NCBI RefSeq assembly: GCF_024648885.1
Contig: NZ_JANBBF010000014.1
Coordinates: forward strand, 276,271-340,270
Length of the DNA stretch: 64,000 bases
Direction: 5' to 3'
Source of the DNA: Prauserella salsuginis
Lineage (GTDB): Bacteria > Actinomycetota > Actinomycetes > Mycobacteriales > Pseudonocardiaceae
In this document: piece after piece, positions 51,617 through 62,154 of the stretch
Numbering within the stretch: the first letter of the stretch is position 1
Layout: each line of letters opens with the position of its first letter
Notes under the pieces: model-generated
Databases searched by the model: none
What the model saw: the letters and a program-made list of their open reading frames with translations, nothing else
What the model was told of the DNA's origin: nothing
Program-made: the position numbers and the translations under genes

Positions 51617-51967
51617 TCACCGGTCGTGATGCGGCGGGCGGTTCTGCAGGTACCAGTCCTCGGACGTGGCGGAACGCGCGGCGGGGTCCCGCTCGTCCGA
51701 GGTCGTCTCCGGCAGCACCTCACCGAACACCTCGGCGATTCGCCGCCGCGCAGCCGGCGCGCGACGGGGCGTCTCCGAGCGTTCCGCCGCTTCCGGATCC
51801 GCCGCTTCCGGGTCCGCTGCTTCCGCCGGCGTGTCCGGCGACGTCGGCGCATCCGACGACGCGGTGCCCTCGAATGCGGCCGACCCGGATGCAGCCGGCT
51901 CGGATGCGGCCGGCTCGGATGCGGCGGGCTCGAATGCGGCGGACTCGGGTGTCGACGGGCCGGTCAC
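51617..51967 (-). CDS. Small protein with Ala/Glu repeats and conserved C-terminus
   Basis: 116 aa, not recognised by family. The first half is low complexity, built on repeats of EPAAS/DPEAA. The second half looks structured: RRIAEVFGEVLPETTSDERD, then DWYLQNRPPHHDR at the end, and I recall similar endings in actinobacterial proteins beside this locus. It follows the MoaB2 gene by 19 nt in the same direction (GTG start), convergent with mscL. Function unknown. Confidence 0.65.
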   Translation of the reverse strand: MTGPSTPESAAFEPAASEPAASEPAASGSAAFEGTASSDAPTSPDTPAEAADPEAADPEAAERSETPRRAPAARRRIAEVFGEVLPETTSDERDPAARSATSEDWYLQNRPPHHDR

Positions 51968-51986
51968 GGTCGTGGGCTCTCGCAGC

Positions 51987-52487
51987 TCAGTCGCCGGTGA
52001 GGCCGGACAGCTCGCCGATCACGTACGGCAGCAACGTCGACAGCGTCGCCATGCCGTCCCGCACCGCGGGCCGTGACCCGGCGAGGTTGACCACGAGCGT
52101 GCTGCCCGACAGGCCCACGAGCCCACGCGACACTCCCGCGTCGACGGCACCCGCCGCCAGCCCGGACGAACGCAACGCCTCGGCGATGCCCGGCACCGGA
52201 CGGTCCAGCACTCCCGACGTCGCGTCGGGCGTCACGTCCCGGGGCGCCACGCCGGTCCCCCCGACCGTGAGCACCAGGTCGACGCCGCCGATCACCGCGG
52301 TGTTGAGCGCGTTGCGGATCTCGACGATGTCGGCGCGGACGACCACGGACCCGTCGACGATGAAGCCCGCTTCCTCGAGCAGTTCCGTGACGAGCGGGCC
52401 GATCGCATCGTCGGTCTCCCCTTGGGCGGTGCGGTCGTCGACCACGACCACCAGCGCGCGGCCGAGCCGCTGTGCACTCCGTTCCAT
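51987..52487 (-). CDS. moaB2: MoaB/MogA-family molybdopterin protein
   Basis: 166-aa MogA/MoaB fold with the loop LTVGGTGVAPRDVTPDAT and VNLAGSRPA. It would adenylylate molybdopterin or act as a non-catalytic relative. Position matches Rv0984 (moaB2) of M. tuberculosis between the pepD-like and mscL genes. No other molybdopterin synthesis gene apart from the MoeA-type glp is in the window. Confidence 0.87.
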   Translation of the reverse strand: MERSAQRLGRALVVVVDDRTAQGETDDAIGPLVTELLEEAGFIVDGSVVVRADIVEIRNALNTAVIGGVDLVLTVGGTGVAPRDVTPDATSGVLDRPVPGIAEALRSSGLAAGAVDAGVSRGLVGLSGSTLVVNLAGSRPAVRDGMATLSTLLPYVIGELSGLTGD

Positions 52488-52617
52488 GATCCCTACCGTA
52501 GTGGTCCGTCCGCCGGATGCGCGTGAGCCGCGCGCGGCGGTCGCAGGCCGCGGCGCATGGCGCCGCGGCCTGCGGCTGTTGGTCTCGGCCGCCCGTGGCG
52601 GCCGAGCGTCTGGGAGG

Positions 52618-54141
<1,524 letters not shown>

Positions 54142-54220
54142 GCCCCCCATCATGGGTCATGGTCCTGAGAGATCGCTGAAATCCGGCTGTGGGCCGCCCG
54201 TGGGTTCGCGGGACTGCGAC

Positions 54221-55348
54221 TCAGCCCGCCGCCCCCGTGCCGTGGTCGACGTCGCCGACCGCGCGCAGGCGCCGGGCGATCTGTTCCGGGGTCGCGTCGT
54301 TGATCCACACCGCCATCCCGGACTCGGAACCGGCCAGGTACTTGAGCTTGTCGGCCGACCGCAGTACCGACAGCAGTTCGAGGTGCAGCCACGACAGGTT
54401 CCGGTCGGTACCCTGCGGCGCCTGGTACCAGCCGGCGACGTACGGCAACGGTTTGCCGTACAGCCCGTCGCACCGGCCGAGGACCTGCAGATAGACGCGG
54501 GCGAAGTCGTCCCGCTCCGCCTCTGTCAGCTCGGTCAGGTCGGCGACCTGCCGGTGCGGAACGACCTGCACCTGCACCGGCCACCGGGCGGCGGGCGGCA
54601 CGAACGCGGTCCAGTGTTCCCCTTCGGCGACGACCCGCTCGCCCGAGGCGCGTTCGGCCGCGAGCACGTCACCGAGGACGTGCCGGCCGTACCGGTCCCG
54701 GTAGGCCTCGGCCGTCGCCAGCATGCGCTCCGTACGCGGGGTGACGAACGGGTAGCCGTAGATCTGCCCGTGCGGGTGCGACAGCGTCACCCCGATCTCC
54801 TCGCCGCGGTTCTCGAACGGGAAGACCTGCCGCACGCCGTCGAGCTCGGACAGTGCCGCCGTGCGGTCGGCCCACACGTCCACGACCGTTCGCACGCGCT
54901 CGGGGGCCAACCGGCCGAACGAGCCGGTGTGGTCGCTCGTGAAGCACACGACCTCGCACCGGCCTCTGCCTGGAGCGGAGGGAACGATGCCCGCCCCGTC
55001 CACGGTGCCCTCTCCCGGGTCGTCGACCCCCTGGGAGAACGACGGGAACCGGTTCTCGAACACGACGACGTCGTAGTCGCTCTCCGGAACCTCACTCGGT
55101 GTTCCCGGCGAGCTGGGGCACAGCGGACACAGGTCCGCCGGCGGCTTGTAGGTGCGGGTCTGCCGGTGCGCGGCCATCGCCACCCACTCATCCGTCAACG
55201 GGTCGCGGCGGATCTCCGAGGCCGCGGTCACCTCGGGGAGGTCGCGCGAGTCCACGGCCGTGCGCTCCGGAACGTCCGGCGTGTCGTCGAAGTAGACGAT
55301 CTCCCGGCCGTCGGCGAGGCGGCGCGACGTCTTCCGCAGGACACTCAT
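54221..55348 (-). CDS. galT: Galactose-1-phosphate uridylyltransferase
   Basis: 375 aa, GalT type 1. Active-site SHPHGQIYGYP (nucleophilic His193), zinc pair CPLC (Cys74, Cys77) and the C-terminal HLELLSVLRS region. Transfers UMP from UDP-glucose to galactose-1-phosphate. Its ATG overlaps the stop of the DeoR gene as ATGA. A DeoR/galT pair here separates pepD from mprB, unlike in mycobacteria. galK and galE are not in the window. Confidence 0.93.
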   Translation of the reverse strand: MSVLRKTSRRLADGREIVYFDDTPDVPERTAVDSRDLPEVTAASEIRRDPLTDEWVAMAAHRQTRTYKPPADLCPLCPSSPGTPSEVPESDYDVVVFENRFPSFSQGVDDPGEGTVDGAGIVPSAPGRGRCEVVCFTSDHTGSFGRLAPERVRTVVDVWADRTAALSELDGVRQVFPFENRGEEIGVTLSHPHGQIYGYPFVTPRTERMLATAEAYRDRYGRHVLGDVLAAERASGERVVAEGEHWTAFVPPAARWPVQVQVVPHRQVADLTELTEAERDDFARVYLQVLGRCDGLYGKPLPYVAGWYQAPQGTDRNLSWLHLELLSVLRSADKLKYLAGSESGMAVWINDATPEQIARRLRAVGDVDHGTGAAG

Positions 55349-56142
55349 TCGCCTGCCTCCGGATTCGACGGGACGTCGGCGATGATCAGTTCGCCGACGT
55401 GTTCGGACAGGGTCGCCCGCGCATCGTCGGGCAGGTCGGCGTCGCTGACGACGACGCTCGCGTCGGCCAGGTCGGCGATGGTGGAGATGCCGACCGTGCC
55501 CCACTTCGTGTGGTCGGCGAGGACGACGAGCTTGCGCGCGGACTCCATCAGCGCACGGTCGGTCTCTCCCTCGGTGAGGTTCGGGGTGGTGAAGCCAGGA
55601 CCGTCGGCCATGCCGTGCACGCCCAGGAACACCATGTCCAGGTGCAGGTTGCGGATGCTCTGCACCGCGACCGGACCGACCAGTGCGTCGGAGGGGGTCC
55701 GGACGCCCCCGGTGAGGATCACGGTGCGGCCGGGTTGCGGCGATTCGTGGAGCACGTCGGCGATCCGCACCGAGTTGGTCACCACGGTCAGGTCGGCGAT
55801 GCCGGCGAGCGCGCGGGCGAACGTCCAGGTGGTCGTACCCGCGGACAGGCCGATCGCACTGCCGGGGTGGACGAGTTCGGCAGCGCGCGCGGCGATGGCC
55901 TCCTTGTGGTCCTGCTGCTGCACGGACTTGGCCTCGAAACCGGGCTCGTCGGTGCTGCGGTCGCCGATGGTCGTGGCTCCGCCGTACACCTTCTCCACGA
56001 GTCCCCGGCCCGCGAGTACGTCGAGGTCGCGGCGCACGGTCATGTCGGAGACACCGAGCCGTTGGACGAGGTCGCTCACGCGGACCGCGCCGCTGCGCCG
56101 TGCCTCTTCGAGGATGATCGCTTGTCGCTGCCGCGCCAGCAC
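55345..56142 (-). CDS. DeoR-family sugar-operon repressor
   Basis: 265 aa from the GTG at 56142 (GGGAGA upstream; a longer frame starts at GTG 56184). N-terminal DeoR helix-turn-helix (VRVSDLVQRLGVSDMTVRRDL) and a sugar-phosphate-binding DeoRC domain with AGTTTWTFARAL and ADHTKWG signatures. It heads the transcript containing galT and probably represses it until a galactose-related phosphate accumulates. Confidence 0.88.
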   Translation of the reverse strand: MLARQRQAIILEEARRSGAVRVSDLVQRLGVSDMTVRRDLDVLAGRGLVEKVYGGATTIGDRSTDEPGFEAKSVQQQDHKEAIAARAAELVHPGSAIGLSAGTTTWTFARALAGIADLTVVTNSVRIADVLHESPQPGRTVILTGGVRTPSDALVGPVAVQSIRNLHLDMVFLGVHGMADGPGFTTPNLTEGETDRALMESARKLVVLADHTKWGTVGISTIADLADASVVVSDADLPDDARATLSEHVGELIIADVPSNPEAGE

Positions 56143-56292
56143 ACCGTCTCCCGCCGTCCGGCGCCGGCCACCACCGACGCCCACAAACCGAACCTAACTG
56201 AACAAAATCCTACATCATTCAACAGCCAGCTGGATTGTGATCGTCGAAGGCCGACGTGACGAGGCGTGCGGCCGCAGTGGGCGCCCGGGCGG

Positions 56293-57735
56293 CTACTCGT
56301 CCCGGTCGGTGGCGACGCCCGGAAGGCGGATCGTCATGACCGTGCCGCCACCTTCGCGCGCCAGGGCGAACGCCCCACCACCGTGACGCTGCGCGGCCTG
56401 CAGGACGATCGCAAGCCCCAACCCCGAACCGGGCAGGGTGCGGGCCTCGGCCGAACGGTAAAAGCGGTCGAACACGCGCGGCAGGTCCCCTGGGGAGATC
56501 CCGGGGCCGCGGTCGGCCACCTCGACGACGGCGGTGCCGTCACCGAGCGGCCGCAGTCCCACGTGCACGGTCTCCCCCGCCGGGGAGAATTTGACCGCGT
56601 TGTCGAGCAGGTTCAGCACGGCACGCTCCAGCACGCCGGGGTCGCCGGTCAGTTCCCACGGCTGCAGCCGGACTTCGAACTCCGTGTCGCCCGCGCGCCT
56701 GCGCGCCCGGTCGAGCGCCCGCTCCACGACCTCAGCCAGGTCGACCCGCTCGATCATCTCCTGCGGTCCGCTGTCGCGCGCCAGCTCCACCAGGTCACCG
56801 ATGAGCTGCGTCAACTCGTCGAGTTGCCCGCGAATGTCGGCTTCGATCTCGCTGCGCATCGTCTCGTCGAGCGGGGGCGCGCCGCTGCGGTCCGCCGAGA
56901 GCAGCAGTTCGAGGTTGGTGCGCAGCGACGTCAACGGCGTGCGCAGTTCGTGACCAGCGTCGGCTACGAGCCTGCTCTGCTGTGCCTGCGACTCGGCGAC
57001 GGCGCCCAGCATCGTGTTGAAGCTCTGCGTCATGCGCGAGAGCTCGTCGTCCCCGGTGACGGGGATCGGCCGCAGGTCCATCGTGTCGGCGACCCGCTCG
57101 GTCGCGGAGGTCAACCGCTCCACCGGCCGCAACGCGGTCCGTGCGACGGCCGTGGCCGCGCCCGCCGCGACCACGACACCGATCCCGCCGAACAGCATGA
57201 GCACGAGTGCGAGGTCGCCGAGGGTTCGTTCCGTCTGCGCCAGCGACTGGCCCAGCACGAGCGCCTGGCCGTGACCGGAGGGCACGGCGACGACCCGGAT
57301 CTCGCTCGCCTTGTCGGTGCGCAGCGACCACTCCGCACCCCCGCGGGCGACGGCCAGTTCGGGTTCGCCGGTCGGCGGTTTCGCCGCACCACGCGGCACG
57401 ACGAGCGTGTCGTCGGCTTCGAGCAGGCCGATCTGGATGTCACCGCTGGCGAACAGAGCTGTGGGCAGGTTCTGGAACTGCGAAGCCACGGGCACGCTCT
57501 GGGCGGCCGCGTGCGCCCGCTGGGTCAGCGAACTGTCGAACTGGTCGTAGACGTTGTCCCGCACAGTCAGGTACGTCACCAGCGACACGAGCGCCACGGT
57601 GCCGCCGACGCACAGCGTGGCCAACAGCATGACGCGGGTGCGCAGCGAGATGCGCTTCGGCGTCCGGTCCGGTTCCGCACCGTCACCTGCGGCGCCGCCG
57701 GCCACCCCGATGGCGGGCTGGGCGGATCCGGTCAC
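56293..57735 (-). CDS. mprB: MprB-like sensor histidine kinase
   Basis: 480 aa. Two transmembrane spans (about 33-57 and 175-197) flank an extracytoplasmic sensor region, then HAMP, a HisKA domain ([17 protein letters not shown], His262) and an HATPase domain with N, G1 and G2 boxes ([26 protein letters not shown]). Overlaps mprA as ATGA. In M. tuberculosis MprB senses envelope stress and is antagonised by DnaK. Confidence 0.92.
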   Translation of the reverse strand: MTGSAQPAIGVAGGAAGDGAEPDRTPKRISLRTRVMLLATLCVGGTVALVSLVTYLTVRDNVYDQFDSSLTQRAHAAAQSVPVASQFQNLPTALFASGDIQIGLLEADDTLVVPRGAAKPPTGEPELAVARGGAEWSLRTDKASEIRVVAVPSGHGQALVLGQSLAQTERTLGDLALVLMLFGGIGVVVAAGAATAVARTALRPVERLTSATERVADTMDLRPIPVTGDDELSRMTQSFNTMLGAVAESQAQQSRLVADAGHELRTPLTSLRTNLELLLSADRSGAPPLDETMRSEIEADIRGQLDELTQLIGDLVELARDSGPQEMIERVDLAEVVERALDRARRRAGDTEFEVRLQPWELTGDPGVLERAVLNLLDNAVKFSPAGETVHVGLRPLGDGTAVVEVADRGPGISPGDLPRVFDRFYRSAEARTLPGSGLGLAIVLQAAQRHGGGAFALAREGGGTVMTIRLPGVATDRDE

Positions 57736-58421
57736 GGCGGGGTCTCCCTGAGCACGTATCCGACGCCGCGGACGGTGTGGATCAGCCGCGGTTCGCCGTC
57801 GGCCTCGGTCTTGCGGCGCAGGTAGCCCACGTACACCTCGAGCGCGTTACCCGACGTGGGGAAGTCGAAGCCCCAGACCTCCTCGAGGATGCGCGTGCGG
57901 GTCAGCACGTGCTTCGGGTAGGTCATGAACAGTTCGAGGAGCGTGAACTCGGTGCGGGTGAGGCTGATGTCCCGCTCTCCCCGTCGCACCTCGCGGGTGT
58001 CCGGGTCGAGGGTCAGGTCGGCGAACACCAGCGCAGCGGCGCCCTGCGGGTCGGCCTCGGCTGCGGCGCGCCGCAGCAGTGCCCGCAGCCTGGCGAGCAG
58101 CTCCTCCAGCGCGAACGGTTTCGGCAGGTAGTCGTCGGCGCCCGCGTCGAGCCCGGACACCCGGTCCGACACGGCGTCCCGCGCGGTGAGCACGAGAATG
58201 GGCAGGTCATCCCCGGTGCCGCGCAGACGGCGGGCGACCTCGAGCCCGTCCAGCTTGGGCATCATGACGTCGAGCACCATCGCGTCGGGCCGGTCGCTCG
58301 ACACCTTCTCCAGCGCCTGAGCACCGTCGCCTGCCACGTCGACCTGGTAGCCGTTGAACTCGAGGGAACGCCGTAGCGACTCCCGCACGGCCCGGTCGTC
58401 GTCGACAACGAGTATGCGCAT
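57732..58421 (-). CDS. mprA: MprA-like response regulator
   Basis: 229 aa, OmpR/PhoB subfamily: receiver domain with Asp7/Asp8, phospho-acceptor Asp51 and a C-terminal winged helix ([20 protein letters not shown] ... [10 protein letters not shown]). M. tuberculosis MprA is 230 aa. ATG 58421 is chosen as the receiver begins right there. It is expected to drive stress genes including pepD, which lies three genes downstream. Confidence 0.92.
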   Translation of the reverse strand: MRILVVDDDRAVRESLRRSLEFNGYQVDVAGDGAQALEKVSSDRPDAMVLDVMMPKLDGLEVARRLRGTGDDLPILVLTARDAVSDRVSGLDAGADDYLPKPFALEELLARLRALLRRAAAEADPQGAAALVFADLTLDPDTREVRRGERDISLTRTEFTLLELFMTYPKHVLTRTRILEEVWGFDFPTSGNALEVYVGYLRRKTEADGEPRLIHTVRGVGYVLRETPP

Positions 58422-58523
58422 GAGATCCAGTGTGTCGCGCGTGCCTGAGACGCGGCTGAACACCCGCTCCCGCCCGGGTGTCGGCCCGATCACGTACCGG
58501 ACCGGCACCCGGGTGGACCGGTC

Positions 58524-59174
58524 CTAGTCCACCAGGCCGCCGCGGTAGGCGAGCAGGGCCGCCTGCACGCGGTTGGCCGCGCCGATCTTCGACAGCACCG
58601 CGGACACGTATCCCTTGACGGTGGCTTCGGACAGGTGCAGTTTGCCGCCGATCTCGGCGTTGGACATGCCCTGGCCGATGAGGGACACGACCTCGCGTTC
58701 GCGTTCGGACAGCGACGCCAGCAGCCGCCGCGCCGGTGCCGCCGCGCGGGCCTCGTCCCGCTGGGCGTCCACCATCCGCGCCGCCACGCTGGGGTCGAGT
58801 ACGGCACCGCCGCGCGCGAGGTCACGTACCGCACGCACCAGCACGCCGGGTTCGATGTCCTTCAGCAGGAAGCCGTTGGCGCCGAATCGCAGCGCCAGGC
58901 TCACGTACTCGTCGACGTCGAACGTCGTCAGCATCGCCATCCGGGGAGCCTCGGGCAGGCCCTGCATCGCGCGCAGCGCACGGATGCCGTCGTCGGGCTG
59001 GCGCATCTTGATGTCCAGCAGGGCGACCTGAGGTCGCAGCCGTCTGGCCGTCTCCACGGCCGATCTGCCGTCGGCCGCTTCGCCGACGACCTCGATGTCT
59101 GGTGCGGCGGAAAGCATCGCGCGCAGGCCTTGACGCACGAGCTCCTCGTCATCGGCCAACATGACTGTGATCAA
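58524..59174 (-). CDS. NarL/FixJ-type orphan response regulator
   Basis: 216 aa: receiver domain (Asp8/Asp9, phospho-acceptor Asp54) and LuxR-type helix-turn-helix (LSEREREVVSLIGQGMSNAEIGGKLHLSEATVKGYVS). The start is a TTG at 59174 with GGGAGG 6 nt upstream; the first ATG is four codons later. No histidine kinase is adjacent, so it pairs with one elsewhere or is regulated otherwise. Confidence 0.9.
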   Translation of the reverse strand: MITVMLADDEELVRQGLRAMLSAAPDIEVVGEAADGRSAVETARRLRPQVALLDIKMRQPDDGIRALRAMQGLPEAPRMAMLTTFDVDEYVSLALRFGANGFLLKDIEPGVLVRAVRDLARGGAVLDPSVAARMVDAQRDEARAAAPARRLLASLSEREREVVSLIGQGMSNAEIGGKLHLSEATVKGYVSAVLSKIGAANRVQAALLAYRGGLVD

Positions 59175-59341
59175 CGGTTGCCTCCCGGAGGGGGGACGGG
59201 ATGGACAAGGTCTTCGCCGTCGGTGACAGGGGTGCTACCTGTCGGTAGTGGGCCCAGAGTAAGTGATCGTTTGCTTCCGTATGGTCCACTTACCAACATT
59301 CACCCGGGTACGGGTAGGCTGTGCCCGGGCCGCACGGCCTT

Positions 59342-59414
59342 GCCCTCGTAGCTCAGGGGATAGAGCACCGCTCTCCTAAAGCGGGTGTCGCAGGTTCGAA
59401 TCCTGCCGGGGGCG
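59342..59414 (+). tRNA. tRNA-Arg (anticodon CCT)
   Basis: A 73-nt cloverleaf: acceptor GCCCTCG/CGGGGGC (one G-U pair), D-arm GCTC/GAGC, anticodon loop CTCCTAA (CCT), T-arm GCAGG TTCGAAT CCTGC. It stands at the border between conserved chromosome and accessory DNA. Confidence 0.95.
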
Positions 59415-59439
59415 CCCACCTGGACCAGCAGACACGAAG

Positions 59440-59478
59440 AATCGGCCCCTACCGACTGAAACGCGGTAGGGGCCGATT
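59440..59478 (+). terminator. tRNA-Arg terminator
   Basis: A perfect 15-bp stem (59440-59454 with 59464-59478) and 9-nt loop, after the tRNA. Confidence 0.75.
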
Positions 59479-59505
59479 TGGTCCCCGTTGGCTTCTCTCA
59501 ACTCG

Positions 59506-60123
59506 TCACGTCTGGACCACCCCGTTGGGCTGCATGTCGATGCCACCGCTCGGGACGCCCTCACACAGCGCCCTGATGGCGTCCTCCGCCTCGGACCGGG
59601 TGTCGAACGCCCCGCTGCCCGCGAGCACGCCGTGACCGTTGCGCAACCGGAACCGGTACTGCCCGGCGGAGTCCTGATACAGCTCGAACCAGCTGACCGA
59701 CGCCTCGTCGCCCGCGACGCGCCCGGGCGACACTCCCGCAGCCCCGGCGCGTGGCTCGGATCGAGAACCCCGGGCCTTGGCGAAGAGCCTGCGCAGCACC
59801 GGTGCCCGGTCCGCCGTCCTCCGTTGCAGGGTCGCCGCGCCGAACGCGAGGGTGACGACGGTGTAGCCCGCGAGGAAGAGGATGTCCTGCGTGATCACGC
59901 CCGCGTCCGAACCGGAGTCGGCGACGTAGTCGATCGCCTCGACCGCGCCCGGCAGCGGAAGGACACCGGCCAGGGCGTCGAGCACCGGCGCCATCGTGTC
60001 CCTCGGCGCGAATAGCCCGCAGATGAGCACCTGCGGCAGCACAGCGCTCGGTGAGCCACCGAGCACGGTCTCTGGCCGGAACCGTGTCCCTCGACGCCAG
60101 CGAGTTCGACCTGGCTCCGGCAC
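59506..60123 (-). CDS. Chimeric ORF: ABC-2 permease tail fused to DUF1508 domain
   Basis: 205 aa. Residues about 28-102 resemble only the last part of an ABC-2-type (DrrB-like) permease (LPQVLICGLFAPRDTMAPVL ... QDILFLAGYTVVTLAFG). The C-terminal 60 (SWFELYQDSAGQYRFRLRNG) match a YegP/DUF1508 domain. The N-terminal membrane spans of a permease are missing and no ATPase partner exists nearby, so the protein cannot be a working ABC transporter. The DUF1508 part may be functional alone; the ORF is either a decayed fusion or a novel small two-span protein. Start unclear. Confidence 0.55.
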   Translation of the reverse strand: MPEPGRTRWRRGTRFRPETVLGGSPSAVLPQVLICGLFAPRDTMAPVLDALAGVLPLPGAVEAIDYVADSGSDAGVITQDILFLAGYTVVTLAFGAATLQRRTADRAPVLRRLFAKARGSRSEPRAGAAGVSPGRVAGDEASVSWFELYQDSAGQYRFRLRNGHGVLAGSGAFDTRSEAEDAIRALCEGVPSGGIDMQPNGVVQT

Positions 60124-60460
60124 AGCGGACCGCGCTTCGGCAACGCGGTCCGCGACCAGTCACTCAGCGTCACCGCACAGCCGACGAGCGAACGAGGAGC
60201 GGGCCGACGGCCACCAGATCTTCCTGCAGTGCTATGTGGGCAACCGGGATCGGCACACCGGCCCCTGGTGACGGGTCGACACCCGGCCCCGACGGGCCGA
60301 CCGAATACAGGAGGGCGCGATGCGGCACCTCCGTACACCCACACCACACCACACGACACCCACGGGGCGAGTCCAACGGAACTCTCCGACCCCCGGACCG
60401 AGGCCCGGAGACACCGGTCTCGGCACACTCGATCCATCCGTCTTCCATCGGCGCCCTAGC
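60124..60460. other. Non-coding gap beside IS element
   Basis: About 337 bp between the chimeric ORF and the IS481 end. Frames here are non-coding in appearance; the missing permease N-terminus is not recognisable in them. Confidence 0.45.
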
Positions 60461-61418
60461 TGTGTGATTCGGAGAGGTTGGTGACGCGGTCGGCTGGTGG
60501 GGCTCCGTGGATTGCGGTGTGGGGTCGGTGGAAGTTGTACCAGTCGAGCCAGTCGGCGAAGGTTCGCTGGCGTTCGTTTTCGGAGTGGTAGGGCTGTTGG
60601 TAGGCCCATTCGTCGAGCAGGGTGCGGTGGAAGCGTTCGACTTTCCCGTTCGTTTGTGGGCGCCAGGGGCGGGTGAACCGTCGGGCGATGCCCAGGTCGG
60701 CGCAGGCTTGTTGCCAGGTGTTTTTGCGGTAGGACCAGGCGTTGTCGGTGAGCACTCGCTCGATGGTCACGCCGTGGCCGGTGAACCAGGCGTGTGCCCG
60801 GTGTAGGAATGCGGCGCAGGTGGCGGCTTTCTCGTCGGCCAGGGCCTCGGTGTAGGCCAGTCGGGAGTGGTCATCGAGTGCGGTGTGCAGGAACAGATAT
60901 CCACCACCGCAGGCGCGGGCTTGGTTGCCCCGACCGGCGGCGCGCCCCAGGACGCGATGGCCGCCGCCCTGGGGAATCCGGCCGAGCTTTTTCACATCGA
61001 CGTGGACGAGCTCGCCGGGGTGGTGGCGTTCGTAGCGGCGCACCGGTTGGCCGGTGGCCCGGTCGCACGTGGCCAGGCTCGGGCGGTGGTGGCGGCGCAG
61101 GACCTGGTGCACGGTCGAGGCAGCGACCGGTACCCGGCCGACGATGCGCAGCGGCCCGATCTTGTGCTCGTCACGAAGCCGCAGGACCTCGTCCTCGACG
61201 ACCCGACTGGTGTGGTGCGGGCTGTGATGTGGACGGCTGGAGCGATCGTCCATAGCCTGCTCGCCGCCGTGGCGGTACCGGCCGGCCCAGCGGGCCGCGG
61301 TCGTGTGGGCGACCTGGAACCGCTCCACGGCCCGACGCACGGGCCAACCGTCGTCACCAACACACCGGGCCAGCCGCAGCCGCCCGGTCGGAGTCAGCGG
61401 AGCGTTACGGTGGACCAC
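60456..61418 (-). CDS. IS481-family transposase
   Basis: 320-aa DDE transposase. An N-terminal helix-turn-helix (MVHRNAPLTPTGRLRLARCV type; WPVRRAVERFQVAHTTAARWAGRY) precedes the rve catalytic core with Asp in LVHVDVKKLG, Asp in VLTDNAW and Glu in NGKVERFHRT. Complete and unbroken, so the element may be mobile. GTG 61418 is used as start (GGAGG upstream). The TAG stop at 60456 lies in the target duplication, not in the element. Confidence 0.9.
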   Translation of the reverse strand: MVHRNAPLTPTGRLRLARCVGDDGWPVRRAVERFQVAHTTAARWAGRYRHGGEQAMDDRSSRPHHSPHHTSRVVEDEVLRLRDEHKIGPLRIVGRVPVAASTVHQVLRRHHRPSLATCDRATGQPVRRYERHHPGELVHVDVKKLGRIPQGGGHRVLGRAAGRGNQARACGGGYLFLHTALDDHSRLAYTEALADEKAATCAAFLHRAHAWFTGHGVTIERVLTDNAWSYRKNTWQQACADLGIARRFTRPWRPQTNGKVERFHRTLLDEWAYQQPYHSENERQRTFADWLDWYNFHRPHTAIHGAPPADRVTNLSESHS

Positions 61419-61538
61419 CAGAGGGCCTCCTCGGGTCGGCGTGTGTTCGTGGTGATCCACACCGAACCCGGAGGCCCTCACCCACATCAAGATCATCAAC
61501 CCCGTGCCGAACCGTCACCAACGAGCCCGAACAGCACA
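60461..61538 (-). mobile_element. IS481-family insertion sequence
   Basis: About 1,078 bp with terminal inverted repeats: 60461 onward reads TGTGTGATTCGGAGAGGTTG, and the complement of the other end TGTGCTGTTCGGGCTCGTTG; 19 of the first 26 bases agree. CCTAG flanks both sides (60455-60459 and 61539-61543), matching the NCTAGN target of IS481. Confidence 0.82.
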
Positions 61539-61539
61539 C

Positions 61540-62115
61540 CTAGGGCAGCATGACACCGAACGTGATGTCGAAGAAGGACCGTAGCGGCTGCGCGTTCTTG
61601 GTTGCGCGAGCCCGCGTCAAAGCTCCTTCCCAGGAGTTCACGATGAAGTTCGCCAGATCCGAGGTATTGGTATCGGCCGAGAGCGCCCCGACCTCTTGAG
61701 CTTCGGCCAGGACCGCGGCGATCAGGTTTGTCCATGCGTCGAACGCGGCGGTCAGCGTCGCGCGGACCGGTTCGCTGTGATCGGCGATCTCGTTGGCGAA
61801 GTTGCCCATGATGCAGCCGCGGGTGAACTCGGAGTCGACAAGTCGCTGGGCGAGGACGTCGAAATGCTCGCGGAGCCGGTCAAGCGGTGCGCCGGCCGAG
61901 TCGTCCAGCAGGACTTGGACGGGACTCTCACTGAGATACAGGTGAATCGTCGCAACCGCCAGCGCTTCCTTGCCGTCGAAGTGGTTGTAGAACGATCCCT
62001 TGGGAACGCCGGCCGCAGAAGTGATGTCCTGCACACTCGTGCCGTGAAATCCCTGTGTGTGAAACACGTCGAGCCCCGCGGCGATCAGCTTCTCGCGAAC
62101 GTTGGTGCGGGCCAT
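61540..62115 (-). CDS. TetR-family regulator
   Basis: 191 aa with the TetR helix-turn-helix (TSVQDITSAAGVPKGSFYNHF, about 26-46) and a C-terminal domain of the TetR_C type common in regulators of reductases. It follows the ene-reductase gene by 39 nt, likely the same transcript, and may control it. Its TAG stop sits in the CTAG duplicated by the neighbouring IS481 insertion, so the coding sequence was not shortened. Confidence 0.87.
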   Translation of the reverse strand: MARTNVREKLIAAGLDVFHTQGFHGTSVQDITSAAGVPKGSFYNHFDGKEALAVATIHLYLSESPVQVLLDDSAGAPLDRLREHFDVLAQRLVDSEFTRGCIMGNFANEIADHSEPVRATLTAAFDAWTNLIAAVLAEAQEVGALSADTNTSDLANFIVNSWEGALTRARATKNAQPLRSFFDITFGVMLP

Positions 62116-62154
62116 GGGTTCCCTTCGATGAGTGCGAGAACGGTCAGGTTGTGC

